From Pseudomonas mandelii (GTDB lineage: Bacteria > Pseudomonadota > Gammaproteobacteria > Pseudomonadales > Pseudomonadaceae), in NCBI RefSeq assembly GCF_900106065.1, contig NZ_LT629796.1, positions 6,424,501-6,488,500 on the forward strand: a DNA stretch of 64,000 nucleotides. The letters run 5' to 3'. Made by a program: the position numbers and the translations under genes. Below, piece after piece: positions 14,816-24,105 of this stretch (positions are counted from its first letter, which is position 1; every line of letters begins with the position of its first letter). Under the pieces are notes generated by a model. That model had not been told where the DNA came from. It was given only the letters and a program-made list of their open reading frames with translations, and searched no databases.

Positions 14816-16230
14816 CGTCGATCCGGCGCCGCACGCTCACGCTGATCATTGGCCTGATGCTGGTAGGGCTGGCGGTGATCAGCCTGTTGAACCTGCACGA
14901 CAGCAATCACGAAATCGCCGAAGTCTACGATGCCCAACTCGCGCAAAACGCCCGGCTGTTGCAGGGGGTGATGCGCATGCCGATGGCGAGCAAGGAACAC
15001 GCCGATCTGTATCAGGCCTTCAACAAGGCGCTGGGCGAGGCCGAGCCGAGGGTCGATGGCCATCCCTATGAAACCAAGATGGCTTTTCAGGTCTGGACCC
15101 TCAACGGCGAAGTGCTGGTGCACACGGCCAGTGCGCCCTCCTTCAGCGCGCCGCCGTCGACACCCGGCTTCAGCGACGTCGTGGACCTCAACAACCGCCA
15201 TTGGCGTGCGTTCCTGTTGGTAGACAAACAGAACGGTCTGAGAATCTGGGTGGGCGAACGAGACGACGTGCGTTCGGACCTGGTGGACCGGATCGTGCGC
15301 CATACCTTGGGGCCCAATGTGCTGGGCAGCCTGATTCTGGCGGCGATGATCTGGTTGGCCATCGGCTGGGGCCTCAAGCCGCTGGAAGACATGGCGGCGA
15401 CCTTGCGCGCGCGGCACAGCGGTTCGCTGGAGCCTCTGCAACTGACGCCGTTGCCCAGTGAACTGGAGCCGATGCAAGCGGCGCTCAACCGCATGCTCGC
15501 GCAGATTCAGGAAGTGATGGGCCGCGAGCGGCGCTTCATCGCCGATGCCGCCCACGAAATGCGCACACCGCTGGCCGTGCTGCGTGTGCATGCGCAAAAC
15601 CTGCTGGAAGCCGGCACGGAACAGGAGCGCCGTGAATCCCTGGAATTCCTGATCGCCGGCGTCGACCGCACCAGCCGCCTGGTCAATCAATTGCTGACCA
15701 TGGCCCGCCTCGAACCCAAAGCCATCGCACCTGTACAGCAACGCATCGACCTGGCCGCCACCGTGCGCGACAGCCTCGTGCAGCTCACGCCGTGGTTGCT
15801 GAGCAAGAACCTTGAGCTGGCCTTCGACGTCACCGATCGCCCCTTTGAAGTGGTGGCCGACGCCGCCGCCATCGACATCGCCTTGAACAACCTGATCAGC
15901 AACGCGGCAAACTTTTCCCCGGAGCATGGGGTCATCACGGTGCAACTCAGTCAGGCGGACGGCTTCTATTCGCTGAGCGTCGAGGACCAGGGGCCCGGCA
16001 TCGACGAGGCGGATCGCGGGCGGTTGTTCGAACGCTTCTACAGCCGTGGCAATGCCCATGGCGCGGGTTTGGGCCTGACCATCGTCAACACCATCGCCAC
16101 CCGGCTGGGCGGACGCATCACCCTGGCCAATCGCCCGGAAGGCGGCTTGCGCGCCACGCTGTCGATTCCCGACAGCCAACCCCGCGACCCACTACAGCGC
16201 ACCACCCGCGAGTTGCCGCCGAATGTTTGA
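14812..16230 (+). CDS. sensor histidine kinase
   Basis: The 472-residue partner of the regulator overlaps its stop by four bases. Membrane segments are at about 9-30 and 166-188; between them is a periplasmic sensor region of about 135 residues with no recognised fold. A HAMP-like linker follows. The H-box FIADAAHEMRTPLA places the phospho-accepting His at about 248. The N-box (NNLISNAANFSP, about 360), G1 (DQGPGID, about 393) and G2 (GAGLGLTIV, about 418) complete the kinase. Known QseC/PmrB relatives sense metals, quinone or envelope signals. What this one senses is unknown, but the operon suggests a lipid or envelope cue. Confidence 0.9.
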   Translation: MTSIRRRTLTLIIGLMLVGLAVISLLNLHDSNHEIAEVYDAQLAQNARLLQGVMRMPMASKEHADLYQAFNKALGEAEPRVDGHPYETKMAFQVWTLNGEVLVHTASAPSFSAPPSTPGFSDVVDLNNRHWRAFLLVDKQNGLRIWVGERDDVRSDLVDRIVRHTLGPNVLGSLILAAMIWLAIGWGLKPLEDMAATLRARHSGSLEPLQLTPLPSELEPMQAALNRMLAQIQEVMGRERRFIADAAHEMRTPLAVLRVHAQNLLEAGTEQERRESLEFLIAGVDRTSRLVNQLLTMARLEPKAIAPVQQRIDLAATVRDSLVQLTPWLLSKNLELAFDVTDRPFEVVADAAAIDIALNNLISNAANFSPEHGVITVQLSQADGFYSLSVEDQGPGIDEADRGRLFERFYSRGNAHGAGLGLTIVNTIATRLGGRITLANRPEGGLRATLSIPDSQPRDPLQRTTRELPPNV

Positions 16231-16261
16231 GTGATCCCGGCAGAATGCGGTGAGCCAGCTG

Positions 16262-16362
16262 GCGCCATCGCGAGCTGGCTCACTCCCACAGGAGGCTATG
16301 CTGACCACAACACTCGCGAACGACGCAGAACCCATGTAGGAGTGAGCCTGCTCGCGATGGCG
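16262..16362. repeat. BIME (paired REP elements)
   Basis: GCGCCATCGCGAGCTGGCTCACTCCCACAGG and, 35 bases on, CATGTAGGAGTGAGCCTGCTCGCGATGGCG are facing REP units. They lie directly after the sensor kinase gene and may stabilise or end its message. Confidence 0.8.
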
Positions 16363-16419
16363 GTGGCACCTCCAGCCCCCTCTCACCGCCATTCCACATT
16401 GCAGCCGTTTACAGCGGCC

Positions 16420-16635
16420 TCACTTTTTAACACCCGCCAAATAATGCGCCACCAACGCATTCGCATGGCCATGCCCCATTCCATGCTCATCCTTCAACCA
16501 AGCCACCATTTCCATATGCTTCTTGCCGCTCACCGTCCCGAGCAGCTCCAGCCAATGGCTAATGGGCTGGCCGTACTTTTTCTCGATGGACGGAAAATAC
16601 GACGCCGGGCCTTTCACTTTTGTCTCTTCGGTCAT
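16420..16635 (-). CDS. DUF4287 domain protein (71 aa)
   Basis: The Met at 16635 has GGGAG upstream; longer starts would run into a REP element and are rejected. The short protein contains the DUF4287 core: SYFPSIEKKYGQPISHW, then MEMVAWLKDEHGMGHGHANALVAHYL. Known: this domain of about 60 residues occurs alone or fused to DUF5655 in many bacteria and has no proven function; the repeated helices with conserved GHGHANAL suggest a small compact DNA- or protein-binding fold. It stands as a single gene between REP elements and is convergent with the sensor kinase. Confidence 0.82.
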   Translation of the reverse strand: MTEETKVKGPASYFPSIEKKYGQPISHWLELLGTVSGKKHMEMVAWLKDEHGMGHGHANALVAHYLAGVKK

Positions 16636-16694
16636 GCTGCACGCTCCCTTGTTCGCGACGGAGTGTCGGAGGACGCTCCTTGTCTTCATCCCGA

Positions 16695-16755
16695 ATTGAA
16701 GACCAGGACAGCTGCGCAGTCCAGCGGGAGCAAGCTCCCTCGCCACAGGGGTTGT
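16695..16755. repeat. REP element of the GGGAGCAAGCTCCC type
   Basis: CAGCGGGAGCAAGCTCCCTCGCCACAGG pattern preceded by a fading partner arm (GCTGCGCAGTC). This belongs to the second REP family of the genome, also seen at 22713, 24106 and 53139. Confidence 0.75.
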
Positions 16756-16806
16756 GTTGGTTGCTTCATTGCTTGGTTGATCAGAGATCTATGAGGGGTT
16801 GGCAGG

Positions 16807-17691
16807 CTATCCCATCAACAACCCCTGCTCCGCCTCGCACAACTCCACCACGTAATCCCACATCACCCGCAATCTCACCGACTTGTGCAGCTCCCGCCGC
16901 GTGCTGATCCAGTAGCTGCGCTCAATGCTCTCGTCCGGAAACAGCGGCACCAGTTCCGGATCGGCGCTGGCCATGTAGCACGGCAGCACCGCAATCCCCA
17001 ATCCCGAACGTGCCGCCTGTTGCTGGGCGATGACGCTGGTGCTGTGGAACACCACCTGCGGGTTGCGGCAAAAACTGTTGAGGAACATCAGTTCCTGGCT
17101 GAACAGCAAGTCGTCGACGTAGCCGATCCACGCGTGCCGGCCGAGGTCTTCGCGGCTGTGCAGCGGCGGTGCCTTGTCGAGGTAGGCCTGGCTGGCATAG
17201 AGCGCCAGGCGATAGTCGGTGAGTTTGCGCGTGACCAGCATGTCGGCGGCCGGGCGTTCAAGGTGGATGCTGATTTCGGCTTCGCGGTTGAGGATGCTGA
17301 CGAAGCGCGGCACCGCCACCAGCTCCACTTCCAGTCCGGGGTAGCGTTCGAACAGCCCGTTCATGCGGCTGGCGAGGAACATGATGCCCAGCCCTTCGGT
17401 CACGCCGACGCGAATCTTGCCCAGTGGTGCCGTGGACTGGGTGATTTCCTCTTGCGCCAGCAACGCGACGTTTTCCATGGCTTCGGCGTGCTTGAGCAGC
17501 GCTTCGCCGGCCGGGGTCATTTCGTAGCCCTGGGCATGCTGGACAAACAGCGCGGTGCCAAGGCTCTTTTCAATGGCCTCGATGTGCCGGGCGACGGTGG
17601 CGTGGGTGGTGTTCAAACGGCGGGCGGCGGTGAGCAAACGCCCGCTGCGTTGCAATTCGAGAAAAAACCGCAGGTCATTCCAGTCGAACAT
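16807..17691 (-). CDS. LysR-type transcriptional regulator
   Basis: The 294 residues begin MFDWNDLRFFLELQRSGRLL; the helix-turn-helix spans about residues 18-60 (AARRLNTTHATVARHIEAIE), followed by the linker helix and the two-lobed effector domain from about 90. Known: LysR proteins of this MFDWxDLRFF subgroup usually control a neighbouring divergent gene. Here the GMC oxidoreductase gene starts on the other strand 130 bases away, and a direct repeat CTAACA spaced by 21 bases lies between them. It is therefore the likely activator or repressor of that oxidoreductase. The inducer is unknown. Confidence 0.9.
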   Translation of the reverse strand: MFDWNDLRFFLELQRSGRLLTAARRLNTTHATVARHIEAIEKSLGTALFVQHAQGYEMTPAGEALLKHAEAMENVALLAQEEITQSTAPLGKIRVGVTEGLGIMFLASRMNGLFERYPGLEVELVAVPRFVSILNREAEISIHLERPAADMLVTRKLTDYRLALYASQAYLDKAPPLHSREDLGRHAWIGYVDDLLFSQELMFLNSFCRNPQVVFHSTSVIAQQQAARSGLGIAVLPCYMASADPELVPLFPDESIERSYWISTRRELHKSVRLRVMWDYVVELCEAEQGLLMG

Positions 17692-17755
17692 GAGTCGTCC
17701 TTGGGGCTACGCTGTTTGAAGCGCTGTCTGAAAACGCACAGCGGCTGCGCAAAAA

Positions 17756-17782
17756 CTAACATTCTTTTGACGAAAGCTAACA
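17756..17782. promoter_or_regulatory. direct repeat CTAACA, 21-bp period, in LysR/GMC divergent region
   Basis: CTAACA occurs at 17756-17761 and 17777-17782, two helical turns apart, between the divergent LysR and GMC genes. This suits a site bound on one face of the helix, either the LysR operator or part of the GMC promoter. No classical LysR T-N11-A dyad was singled out. Confidence 0.4.
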
Positions 17783-17824
17783 ACTAGGATGACCGACAAC
17801 AAGAACAACAATACGAGGTCAGGG

Positions 17825-19474
17825 ATGCAGACTTCCCTTGATGAATTCGACTACATCGTGGTCGGCGCCGGACCGGCCGGTTGTTTGCTGGCCAATCGGC
17901 TGTCGGCCGACCCGCAACACCGCGTCTTGCTGCTCGAAGCCGGCGGCCGCGATAACTATGCTTGGATTCACATCCCCGTGGGTTACCTGTTCTGCATCGG
18001 CAACCCGCGCACCGACTGGTGCTTCAAGACCGAAGCGCAACCCGGCCTGCAAGGTCGCGCCCTGAGTTACCCGCGCGGCAAAGTGCTGGGCGGCTGTTCC
18101 TCGATCAACGGCATGATCTACATGCGCGGCCAGGCTGGCGACTATGACGGCTGGGCCGCTGACGGCAATCCGGGCTGGCGCTGGAACGACGTGCTGCCGC
18201 TGTTCAAGAAAAGCGAAAACCATTTTGCCGGCGACTCGCAATTTCACGGCGCCAGCGGCGACTGGCGGGTCGAGCGTCAGCGGCTGTCGTGGCCGATTCT
18301 GGATGCGTTCCGCAGCGCCGCCGAGCAAAGCGGCATTGCCAGCATCGATGACTTCAATCAGGGCGACAACGAAGGCTGCGGCTATTTTCAGGTCAACCAG
18401 AAGGCCGGGATTCGCTGGAACGCGGCCAAGGCGTTTCTCAAACCGATCCGTAATCGCGCCAATCTCACCGTGCTGACCGACGTCGAAGTGGACCGTGTGC
18501 TGCTGGAAAACGGCCGGGCTTCGGCGGTCAGCACCCGTTACCAAGGTCAGGCAAAAACCTTCAAGGCGCGCAAGGAAATCGTGCTGTGCGCAGGCTCCGT
18601 CGGTTCGCCGAGCATTCTGCAACGCTCCGGCATCGGCCCTCGCCCGCTGCTCGAAAAACTGGGGATCGGTGTGGCTCATGAGCTGCCGGGCGTGGGCGGC
18701 AATCTGCAGGATCACCTGCAACTGCGGCTGATCTACAAACTGGAAAACGCCCGCACCCTGAACCAGATCGCTGGCAGCGTGTGGGGCAAGATGGGCATGG
18801 GCCTGCGTTATCTGTACGACCGCAGCGGTCCGCTGTCGATGGCGCCGAGTCAGCTGGGGGCGTTTGCCCGGTCGGGACCGGAACAGACCTCGGCCAATCT
18901 CGAATACCACGTGCAACCGCTGTCGCTGGAACGCTTCGGCGAACCGCTGCACGCCTTCCCTGCTTTCACGGCGTCGGTTTGCGACCTGAGGCCACAGAGT
19001 CGCGGACGGGTGGAGATTCGTTCCGCCGATCCGCAGGAAGCGCCGCTGATTCAGCCCAACTATTTAAGCCACCCAGAGGATTTGCGGGTCGCGGCCGATG
19101 CCATTCGCCTGACCCGGCGCATCGTCGCCGCCCCGGCCCTGCGAGCGTTCAAACCGGTCGAGTACTTGCCCGGCGATAGCTTGCAGACCGAAGAGGAACT
19201 GCACGAAGCCGCCGCACGAATTGGCACGACGATTTTCCATCCGGTGGGCACCTGTCGCATGGGCAACGATGTGCAGGCCGTGGTCGATGCCGAGTTGCGC
19301 GTTCACGGGATTCCCGGACTGCGCATCGCTGATGCCTCGATCATGCCGCGCATTACCTCGGGCAATACGTGCTCGCCTACGCTGATGATTGCCGAAAAGG
19401 CTGCGCTGATGATCCTCAACCCCAGCACAAGGAACCTCAACCCGCAGAAGGAACTGCTGAGCAACCCACTGTAG
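17825..19474 (+). CDS. GMC-family FAD-dependent alcohol/choline-type dehydrogenase
   Basis: A glucose-methanol-choline oxidoreductase of 549 residues. The start at 17825 is favoured by GAGG six bases upstream; a Met at 17789 lacks a site. Motifs: FAD-binding DYIVVGAGPAGCLLANRLS, RGKVLGGCSSINGMIYMRG, the signature GSVGSPSILQRSGIGP, and the catalytic His region HPVGTCRMG with SGNTCSPTLMIAEKA. Known relatives such as AlkJ oxidise alcohols and pass electrons to quinone. The substrate here is unknown. The last four residues and stop (SNPL-stop) are encoded by the first unit of the 119-bp repeat array that follows, so the repeat has been captured into the gene's end. Confidence 0.88.
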   Translation: MQTSLDEFDYIVVGAGPAGCLLANRLSADPQHRVLLLEAGGRDNYAWIHIPVGYLFCIGNPRTDWCFKTEAQPGLQGRALSYPRGKVLGGCSSINGMIYMRGQAGDYDGWAADGNPGWRWNDVLPLFKKSENHFAGDSQFHGASGDWRVERQRLSWPILDAFRSAAEQSGIASIDDFNQGDNEGCGYFQVNQKAGIRWNAAKAFLKPIRNRANLTVLTDVEVDRVLLENGRASAVSTRYQGQAKTFKARKEIVLCAGSVGSPSILQRSGIGPRPLLEKLGIGVAHELPGVGGNLQDHLQLRLIYKLENARTLNQIAGSVWGKMGMGLRYLYDRSGPLSMAPSQLGAFARSGPEQTSANLEYHVQPLSLERFGEPLHAFPAFTASVCDLRPQSRGRVEIRSADPQEAPLIQPNYLSHPEDLRVAADAIRLTRRIVAAPALRAFKPVEYLPGDSLQTEEELHEAAARIGTTIFHPVGTCRMGNDVQAVVDAELRVHGIPGLRIADASIMPRITSGNTCSPTLMIAEKAALMILNPSTRNLNPQKELLSNPL

Positions 19475-21006
19475 GAGCGAGGCTTGCCCGCGAAGAACGA
19501 TGGCGCGGTGTGTCAGGTCTGACGCCTTCGCGAGCAAGCTTCGCTCCTACAAAGATCGACGTACACCCGGCTTTATGGAGCAACCCACTGTAGGAGCGAG
19601 GCTTGCCCGCGAAGAACGATGACGTGGTGTGTCAGGCCTGACGCCTTCGCGAGCAAGCTTCGCTCCTACAAAGATCGACGTACACCCGGCTTTATGGAGC
19701 AACCCACTGTAGGAGCGAGGCTTGCCCGCGAAGAACGATGACGCGATGTGTCAGGCCTGACGCCTTCGCGAGCAAGCTTCGCTCCTACAAAGATCGACGT
19801 ACACCCGGCTTTATGGAGCAACCCACTGTAGGAGCGAGGCTTGCCCGCGAAGAACGATGACGCGGTGTGTCAGGTTTGACGCCTTCGCGAGCAAGCTTCG
19901 CTCCTACAAAGATCGACGTACACCCGGCTTTATGGAGCAACCCACTGTAGGAGCGAGGCTTGCCCGCGAAGAACGATGGCGCGGTGTGTCAGGTCTGACG
20001 CCATCGCGAGCAAGCTTCGCTCCTACAAAGATCGACGTACACCCGGCTTTATGGAGCAACCCACTGTAGGAGCGAGGCTTGCCCGCGAAGAACGATGGCG
20101 CGGTGTGTCAGGTCTGACGCCTTCGCGAGCAAGCTTCGCTCCTACGAAGATCGACGTACACCCGGCTTTATGGAGCAACCCACTGTAGGAGCGAGGCTTG
20201 CCCGCGAAGAACGATGACGCGGTGTGTCAGGTCTGACGCCTTCGCGAGCAAGCTTCGCTCCTACAAAGATCGACGTACACCCGGCTTTATGGAGCAACCC
20301 ACTGTAGGAGCGAGGCTTGCCCGCGAAGAACGATGACGCGGTGTGTCAGGTCTGACGCCTTCGCGAGCAAGCTTCGCGCCTACAAAGATCGACGTACACC
20401 CGGCTTTATGGAGCAACCCACTGTAGGAGCGAGGCTTGCCCGCGAAGAACGATGGCGCGGTGTGTCAGGTCGGACGCCTTCGCGAGCAAGCTTCGCTCCT
20501 GCAAAGATCGACGTACACCCGGCTTTATGGAGCAACCCACTGTAGGAGCGAGGCTTGCCCGCGAAGAACGATGGCGCGGTGTGTCAGGCCTGACGCCTTC
20601 GCGAGCAAGCTTCGCTCCTGCAAAGATCGACGTACACCCGGCTTTATGGAGCAACCCACTGTAGGAGCGAGGCTTGCCCGCGAAGAACGATGACGCGGTG
20701 TGTCAGGTCTGACGCCTTCGCGAGCAAGCTTCGCTCCTACAAAGATCGACGTACACCCGGCTTTATGGAGCAACCCACTGTAGGAGCGAGGCTTGCCCGC
20801 GAAGAACGATGACGTGGTGTGTCAGGCCTGACGCCTTCGCGAGCAAGCTTCGCTCCTACAAAGATCGACGTACACCCGGCTTTATGAGCAACCCACTGTA
20901 GGAGCGAGGCTTGCCCGCGAAGAACGATGGCGCGGTGTGTCAGGTTTGACGCCTTCGCGAGCAAGCTTCGCTCCTACGAAGATCGACGTACACCCGGCTT
21001 TATGGA
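19462..21006 (+). repeat. array of 13 tandem 119-bp BIME units
   Basis: CAACCCACTGTAGGAGCGAG starts at 19462, 19581, 19700, 19819, 19938, 20057, 20176, 20295, 20414, 20533, 20652, 20771 and 20889, i.e. every 119 bases (118 for the last step, one G lost). Each unit holds a REP arm GTAGGAGCGAGGCTTGCCCG, about 30 bases, the opposite arm CGAGCAAGCTTCGCTCCTAC, and a linker (GATCGACGTACACCCGGCTT). Units differ at only a few positions (for example GGTCTGACGCC or GGCCTGACGCC). All frames across it are repeat translations, not genes. Confidence 0.95.
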
Positions 21007-21080
21007 TAAACGCGGCGCCCGCCCACAAGGCTGGCGCCGACAGTGGAACAACAAAAACAATCACTGTGAGGGATACCGAT

Positions 21081-22703
21081 ATGTCAGAACATGTTCAGCC
21101 CCTGGATGCCACGCTCAGCGTCGACACCAGCCCCGACACCCGCAAAGTCATCTTCGCGTCGTCACTCGGGACGGTGTTCGAGTGGTACGACTTTTTCCTC
21201 TACGGCGCCCTCGCGGCGGTGATCAGCAAGCAGTTTTTCGCCGGGGTCAACGACACCACGGCGTTTATCTTTGCGCTGATGGCCTTCGCCGCCGGTTTCA
21301 TCGTGCGACCCTTCGGCGCGTTGGTGTTCGGACGGCTGGGGGACATGATCGGGCGTAAATACACGTTCCTCGCGACCATCGTCCTCATGGGCCTGGCGAC
21401 CTTCTGTGTCGGGCTGTTGCCGACTTATGCGAGCATCGGCATCGCCGCACCAATCATCCTCGTGGTGTTGCGCATGCTTCAGGGCCTGGCCCTGGGCGGT
21501 GAGTACGGCGGCGCTGCCACTTACGTCGCCGAACACGCGCCGATGGGCAAGCGCGGTTTCCACACCAGCTGGATTCAGTCCACCGCCACCCTCGGCCTGT
21601 TGCTGTCGCTGCTGGTGGTGCTTGGCTGCCGTTATTTCACCGGCGACCAGTTTGAAGTCTGGGGCTGGCGTATTCCGTTTCTGTTTTCCATCGTGCTGCT
21701 GGGCATCTCGACCTGGATTCGCTTGAGTCTTCACGAGTCGCCGGCCTTCGTGAAAATGAAAGAGGAAGGCAAACTCTGCAAGTCGCCGCTGCGCGATTCC
21801 TTCGGTAAATGGGAAAACCTCAAAGTCGTACTGATCGCCCTGTTCAGCATCAACGCCGGGCAAGCGGTGACCTTCTACGCCGCACAGTTCTATGTGCTGT
21901 TTTTCCTCACGCAGTTCCTGAAGATGGACCCGGCGTTGGCCAACAGTCTGCTGATTGTCAGCGTGATTATCGGCGCGCCGTTCTTCATCTTTTTTGGCTG
22001 GCTGTCGGACAAGGTCGGGCGCAAACCGGTGCTGATGATCGGCCTGTTACTGGCGACTGCGTTGTACTTCCCGATCTTCAAGTCCATCGCCCACTACGCC
22101 AACCCGGCCATCGACCAGGCCAGCCGTCAGGCACCGATTACCGTACTGGCCGACCCGGCCACCTGCACCTTCCAGTTCGACCCGGTGGGCAAGGCGAAAT
22201 TTGACAGCCCGTGCGACAAGGTCAAAACCTTCCTGGTGAAGCAGGGCCTGCCCTACACGAGCGAAGCCGCACCGGCCGGCAGCGACGTGCAGGTCAGCGT
22301 CGGTGACGTGAAACTGGATGGCTTCGACGAAGCGGCCCTGCGCGGTGCGGTGACCTTGGCGGGGTATCCGTCACAAGCCGATACGCAACAGGTCAACAAG
22401 CCCATGATCGTGGGACTGATGGTGGTGCTGATCATCATTTCCGCCATGTGTTACGGCCCGTTGGCAGCGCTGATGGTCGAACTGTTCCCGACCCGTATCC
22501 GCTACACCTCGATGTCCCTGCCGTACCACATTGGTAATGGCTGGTTTGGCGGTTTCCTGCCGACCGTGTCGTTTGCCTTGGTGGTGTATACCGGGGACAT
22601 CTTCTACGGGCTGTGGTACCCGGTGGTGATTACCGCGGTGAGCCTGGTGGTGGGGATGATCTGTCTGCGTGAGACCAAAAACGTGGATCTGGACACTAAC
22701 TGA
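21081..22703 (+). CDS. MHS-family (MFS) metabolite:proton symporter with periplasmic insert, copy 1
   Basis: The start at 21081 has GAGGG upstream; the frame reaches back into the repeat array but that part is not gene. The 540 residues begin with the MHS hallmark FASSLGTVFEWYDFFLYG, then GRLGDMIGRK in loop 2-3, GLALGGEYGGAATYVAEHAP in helix 5, and LSDKVGRK in loop 8-9. Known: this family imports organic acids or amino acids with protons. Between helices 9 and 10 is an extra stretch of about 100 residues, placed in the periplasm, with two cysteines (PATCTFQF, SPCDKVK). The 54346 paralogue has the same insert. The substrate is unknown; lldD follows after a BIME, so a hydroxy acid is plausible. 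Confidence 0.88.
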   Translation: MSEHVQPLDATLSVDTSPDTRKVIFASSLGTVFEWYDFFLYGALAAVISKQFFAGVNDTTAFIFALMAFAAGFIVRPFGALVFGRLGDMIGRKYTFLATIVLMGLATFCVGLLPTYASIGIAAPIILVVLRMLQGLALGGEYGGAATYVAEHAPMGKRGFHTSWIQSTATLGLLLSLLVVLGCRYFTGDQFEVWGWRIPFLFSIVLLGISTWIRLSLHESPAFVKMKEEGKLCKSPLRDSFGKWENLKVVLIALFSINAGQAVTFYAAQFYVLFFLTQFLKMDPALANSLLIVSVIIGAPFFIFFGWLSDKVGRKPVLMIGLLLATALYFPIFKSIAHYANPAIDQASRQAPITVLADPATCTFQFDPVGKAKFDSPCDKVKTFLVKQGLPYTSEAAPAGSDVQVSVGDVKLDGFDEAALRGAVTLAGYPSQADTQQVNKPMIVGLMVVLIIISAMCYGPLAALMVELFPTRIRYTSMSLPYHIGNGWFGGFLPTVSFALVVYTGDIFYGLWYPVVITAVSLVVGMICLRETKNVDLDTN

Positions 22704-22712
22704 GTCCACCAC

Positions 22713-22852
22713 AATCCCCTGTGGCGAGGGAGCTTGCTCCCGCTGGCCTGCGTAGCAGGCCCAAACCAGCCGCCTCGGTGTGTCAGAACAATCGAGTCGG
22801 CTGGATTGGGGTGGCTTCGCCACCCAGCGGGAGCAAGCTCCCTCGCCACAGG
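22713..22852. repeat. BIME, GTGGCGAGGGAGCTTGCTCC type
   Basis: CTGTGGCGAGGGAGCTTGCT and its reverse AGCAAGCTCCCTCGCCACAG frame a spacer of about 85 bases containing smaller stems (GCCTGCGTAGCAGGC, GGTGGCTTCGCCACC). It separates the transporter gene from lldD and could weaken read-through. Confidence 0.85.
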
Positions 22853-22901
22853 TTAAGCTCAACGATCTCTACAGCCCCGACACTCACCAGACCGAGGCCC
22901 C

Positions 22902-24044
22902 ATGATCATTTCATCCGCATCCGACTACCGCGAGGCAGCACGTCGCAAACTCCCGCGTTTTCTGTTCGATTACATCGATGGCGGGGCGTATGCCGAGCAT
23001 ACGCTACGGGCCAACAGCGCCGACCTGGCGGGCATCAGCCTGCGTCAGCGGATTCTGAAAAACGTCGAAACCCTGAGCCTGGAAACCACCCTCTTCGATC
23101 AGCCCCTATCAATGCCCGTCATATTGGCGCCGGTCGGCCTGACGGGCATGTTCGCCCGCCGGGGTGAGGTGCAGGCGGTCAGAGCGGCGGAGAAAAAAGG
23201 TATTCCGCTGTGCCTTTCAACCGTATCGGTGTGTTCGATCGAGGAAGTCGTGGCGCAGAGCCAGCAAGCCATCTGGTTTCAGCTGTACGTGCTCAAAGAC
23301 CGGGGCTTCATGAAAAACGCCCTGGAGCGAGCGAAGGCCGCCGGGGTGAAAAACCTGGTGTTTACTGTCGACATGCCGACCCCGGGCGCCCGCTACCGGG
23401 ATGCGCATTCGGGCATGTCCGGGCCTTTTGCGTCATCGCGACGCATGCTTCAGGCCATGACACGCCCAGACTGGGCGTTCAACGTCGGGGTCATGGGCCG
23501 CCCGCACGACCTGGGCAACATCTCGAAGTACCTGGGCAAAGCCGTCACGCTTGAAGACTACATGGGCTGGCTGGCCAATAACTTCGACCCGTCGATCAGC
23601 TGGAGTGATCTGGAGTGGATTCGTGATTTCTGGAAAGGCCCGATGATCATCAAAGGCATCCTCGACCCGCAGGACGCCAGGGACGCGGTGAGCTTTGGCG
23701 CGGATGGCATCGTGGTGTCGAACCATGGGGGGCGACAGCTCGACGGCGTGCTTTCTACCGCCCAGGCATTGCCGCCGATCATGCAAGCGGTGGGCAATGA
23801 CCTGACGGTGCTGGTCGACTCGGGTATTCGCTCGGGGCTCGATGTGGTGCGGATGCTGGCCATGGGCGCCAAAGGTGTATTGCTGGGGCGATCCATGGCT
23901 TATGCGCTGGCGGCCGATGGTCAACGCGGGGTGGAGAACATGCTGGATATTTTCGCCAAGGAAATGCGCGTGGCCATGACCCTGACCGGGGTCACTTCGA
24001 TTGGGCAGATTGATGAATCGACGTTGGTGGGGGCTGTTCGCTGA
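22902..24044 (+). CDS. lldD: L-lactate dehydrogenase (FMN-dependent, quinone)
   Basis: It oxidises L-lactate to pyruvate at the inner membrane, passing electrons to the quinone pool. The 380-residue length and sequence follow E. coli LldD nearly throughout: [14 protein letters not shown] at the N terminus, [33 protein letters not shown] and the catalytic His motif [11 protein letters not shown], then [13 protein letters not shown] for FMN phosphate binding. GAGG precedes the start. Unusually the lactate permease lldP is not next to it but 19 kb away (42751). The upstream neighbour is an MHS transporter, which may feed it. No lldR-type regulator is adjacent. Confidence 0.93.
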   Translation: MIISSASDYREAARRKLPRFLFDYIDGGAYAEHTLRANSADLAGISLRQRILKNVETLSLETTLFDQPLSMPVILAPVGLTGMFARRGEVQAVRAAEKKGIPLCLSTVSVCSIEEVVAQSQQAIWFQLYVLKDRGFMKNALERAKAAGVKNLVFTVDMPTPGARYRDAHSGMSGPFASSRRMLQAMTRPDWAFNVGVMGRPHDLGNISKYLGKAVTLEDYMGWLANNFDPSISWSDLEWIRDFWKGPMIIKGILDPQDARDAVSFGADGIVVSNHGGRQLDGVLSTAQALPPIMQAVGNDLTVLVDSGIRSGLDVVRMLAMGAKGVLLGRSMAYALAADGQRGVENMLDIFAKEMRVAMTLTGVTSIGQIDESTLVGAVR

Positions 24045-24105
24045 AATGAAAACGCTCGGTTAATGTGGGCATTTGCTCACCTGATCACCTCTTCAGCCAA
24101 TCAAA

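Noticed and set aside
14791..16179. Long frame antisense to the sensor kinase gene
   Set aside because: A shadow frame typical of GC-rich coding DNA; it has no recognisable domain, and the opposite strand encodes a clear histidine kinase.
19857..20773. Overlapping 70-85 residue frames in the repeat array
   Set aside because: They are translations of the same repeated sequence on both strands, without ribosome sites; not genes.
19462..21006. Possible CRISPR array
   Set aside because: The period is 119 bases and the stretches between the arms are the same in every unit, so there are no unique spacers; it is a BIME array.
20937..21080. Extended N terminus of the MHS transporter
   Set aside because: The extra 48 residues are encoded by the last repeat unit; the Met at 21081 has a ribosome site and starts the family-typical sequence.
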